From positions 62,001-126,000 of the forward strand of contig JAJFGF010000004.1 in NCBI GenBank assembly GCA_021776245.1: a DNA stretch of 64,000 nt, read 5' to 3'. This DNA is from Hyphococcus sp. Lineage in GTDB: Bacteria > Pseudomonadota > Alphaproteobacteria > Caulobacterales > Parvularculaceae. Below the pieces are notes generated by a model that worked only from the letters and a program-made list of their open reading frames with translations, had not been told where the DNA came from and did no database searches. Within the stretch, counting starts at the first letter, position 1, and each line of letters opens with the position of its first letter. A program made the translations under genes and the position numbers. Positions 63,968 to 64,000 of the stretch are shown one piece after another.

Positions 63968-64000
63968 ATGACAGAAGACAAACTAAACCAGCGTCTAAAA
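63968..64000 (+). CDS. Partial CDS, unknown product (N-terminus only)
   Basis: ATG 63968 opens a frame of eleven codons (MTEDKLNQRLK) to the window edge, with AAAGAAG about 13 bases upstream. The product cannot be told. Confidence 0.3.
   Translation, partial: MTEDKLNQRLK

Overview
The window is a stretch of chromosome from an alphaproteobacterium, probably from a Caulobacterales/Parvularculales-like lineage; the sequence alone does not allow a finer call. The evidence is the alphaproteobacterial flagellar regulators FlaF and FlbT beside a flagellin, a MotE-like protein and a DUF1217 protein, CtrA-like TTAA half-sites before flagellar operons, an ImuA-ImuB-DnaE2 mutagenesis operon behind a GTTC-N7-GTTC SOS box, and an initiator tRNA of the alphaproteobacterial kind.

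Positions 1-10300 hold mostly single metabolic genes: an exported methyltransferase, a membrane protein, a DUF1801 protein, an MFS transporter, a quinone oxidoreductase, a serine hydrolase, a SixA-like phosphatase, a ferredoxin-NADP reductase, an N-formylglutamate amidohydrolase-like protein and a YbdK-like ligase. A tRNA-fMet (10467-10543) follows. Next to it lies an accessory patch: a broken IS3-type transposase, a MddA/NnrU-like membrane methyltransferase, a Tat-exported nitroreductase-like protein and a divergent GlxA-type regulator. Then come a Ppx/GppA phosphatase and a complete phage-shock locus (pspF divergent from pspA-B-C, with a sigma-54 promoter and two extra microgenes). After these are an EF-hand protein, a sterol-desaturase-family hydroxylase, ndk and the glutathione-dependent formaldehyde pathway (fghA, adhC).

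Positions 24200-58085 form a large flagellar cluster in about nine transcription units of alternating direction: a FliM-like gene; motB; flgE-K-L-I; fliF-H-N-P-G; fliL1-DUF6468-like-motE; motA-large periplasmic protein-flgF-G-A-H-fliL2; flgD and fliK; flgJ-like and flgN-like; flagellin, flaF, flbT and DUF1217; fliI; and flgB-C-fliE-Q-flhA-fliR-flhB-fliJ-like. Together they encode most of the export gate, basal body, hook, filament, motor and stator. Chemotaxis genes, flhF and a canonical fliJ or fliX are not seen here.

Positions 58119-63683 hold the SOS mutagenesis operon imuA-imuB-dnaE2. The last 300 bases contain a possible microgene and the start of another gene.

No CRISPR array, prophage or defence system was found. 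The least explained parts are the GlxA/nitroreductase-like/MddA-like cassette at the tRNA, the extra psp microgenes, the large MotA-linked periplasmic protein, the divergent FliM, and several intergenic motifs (a shared CAACCTATGGT element, tandem TTAG-N7-TTAA sites, and 5' leader hairpins).
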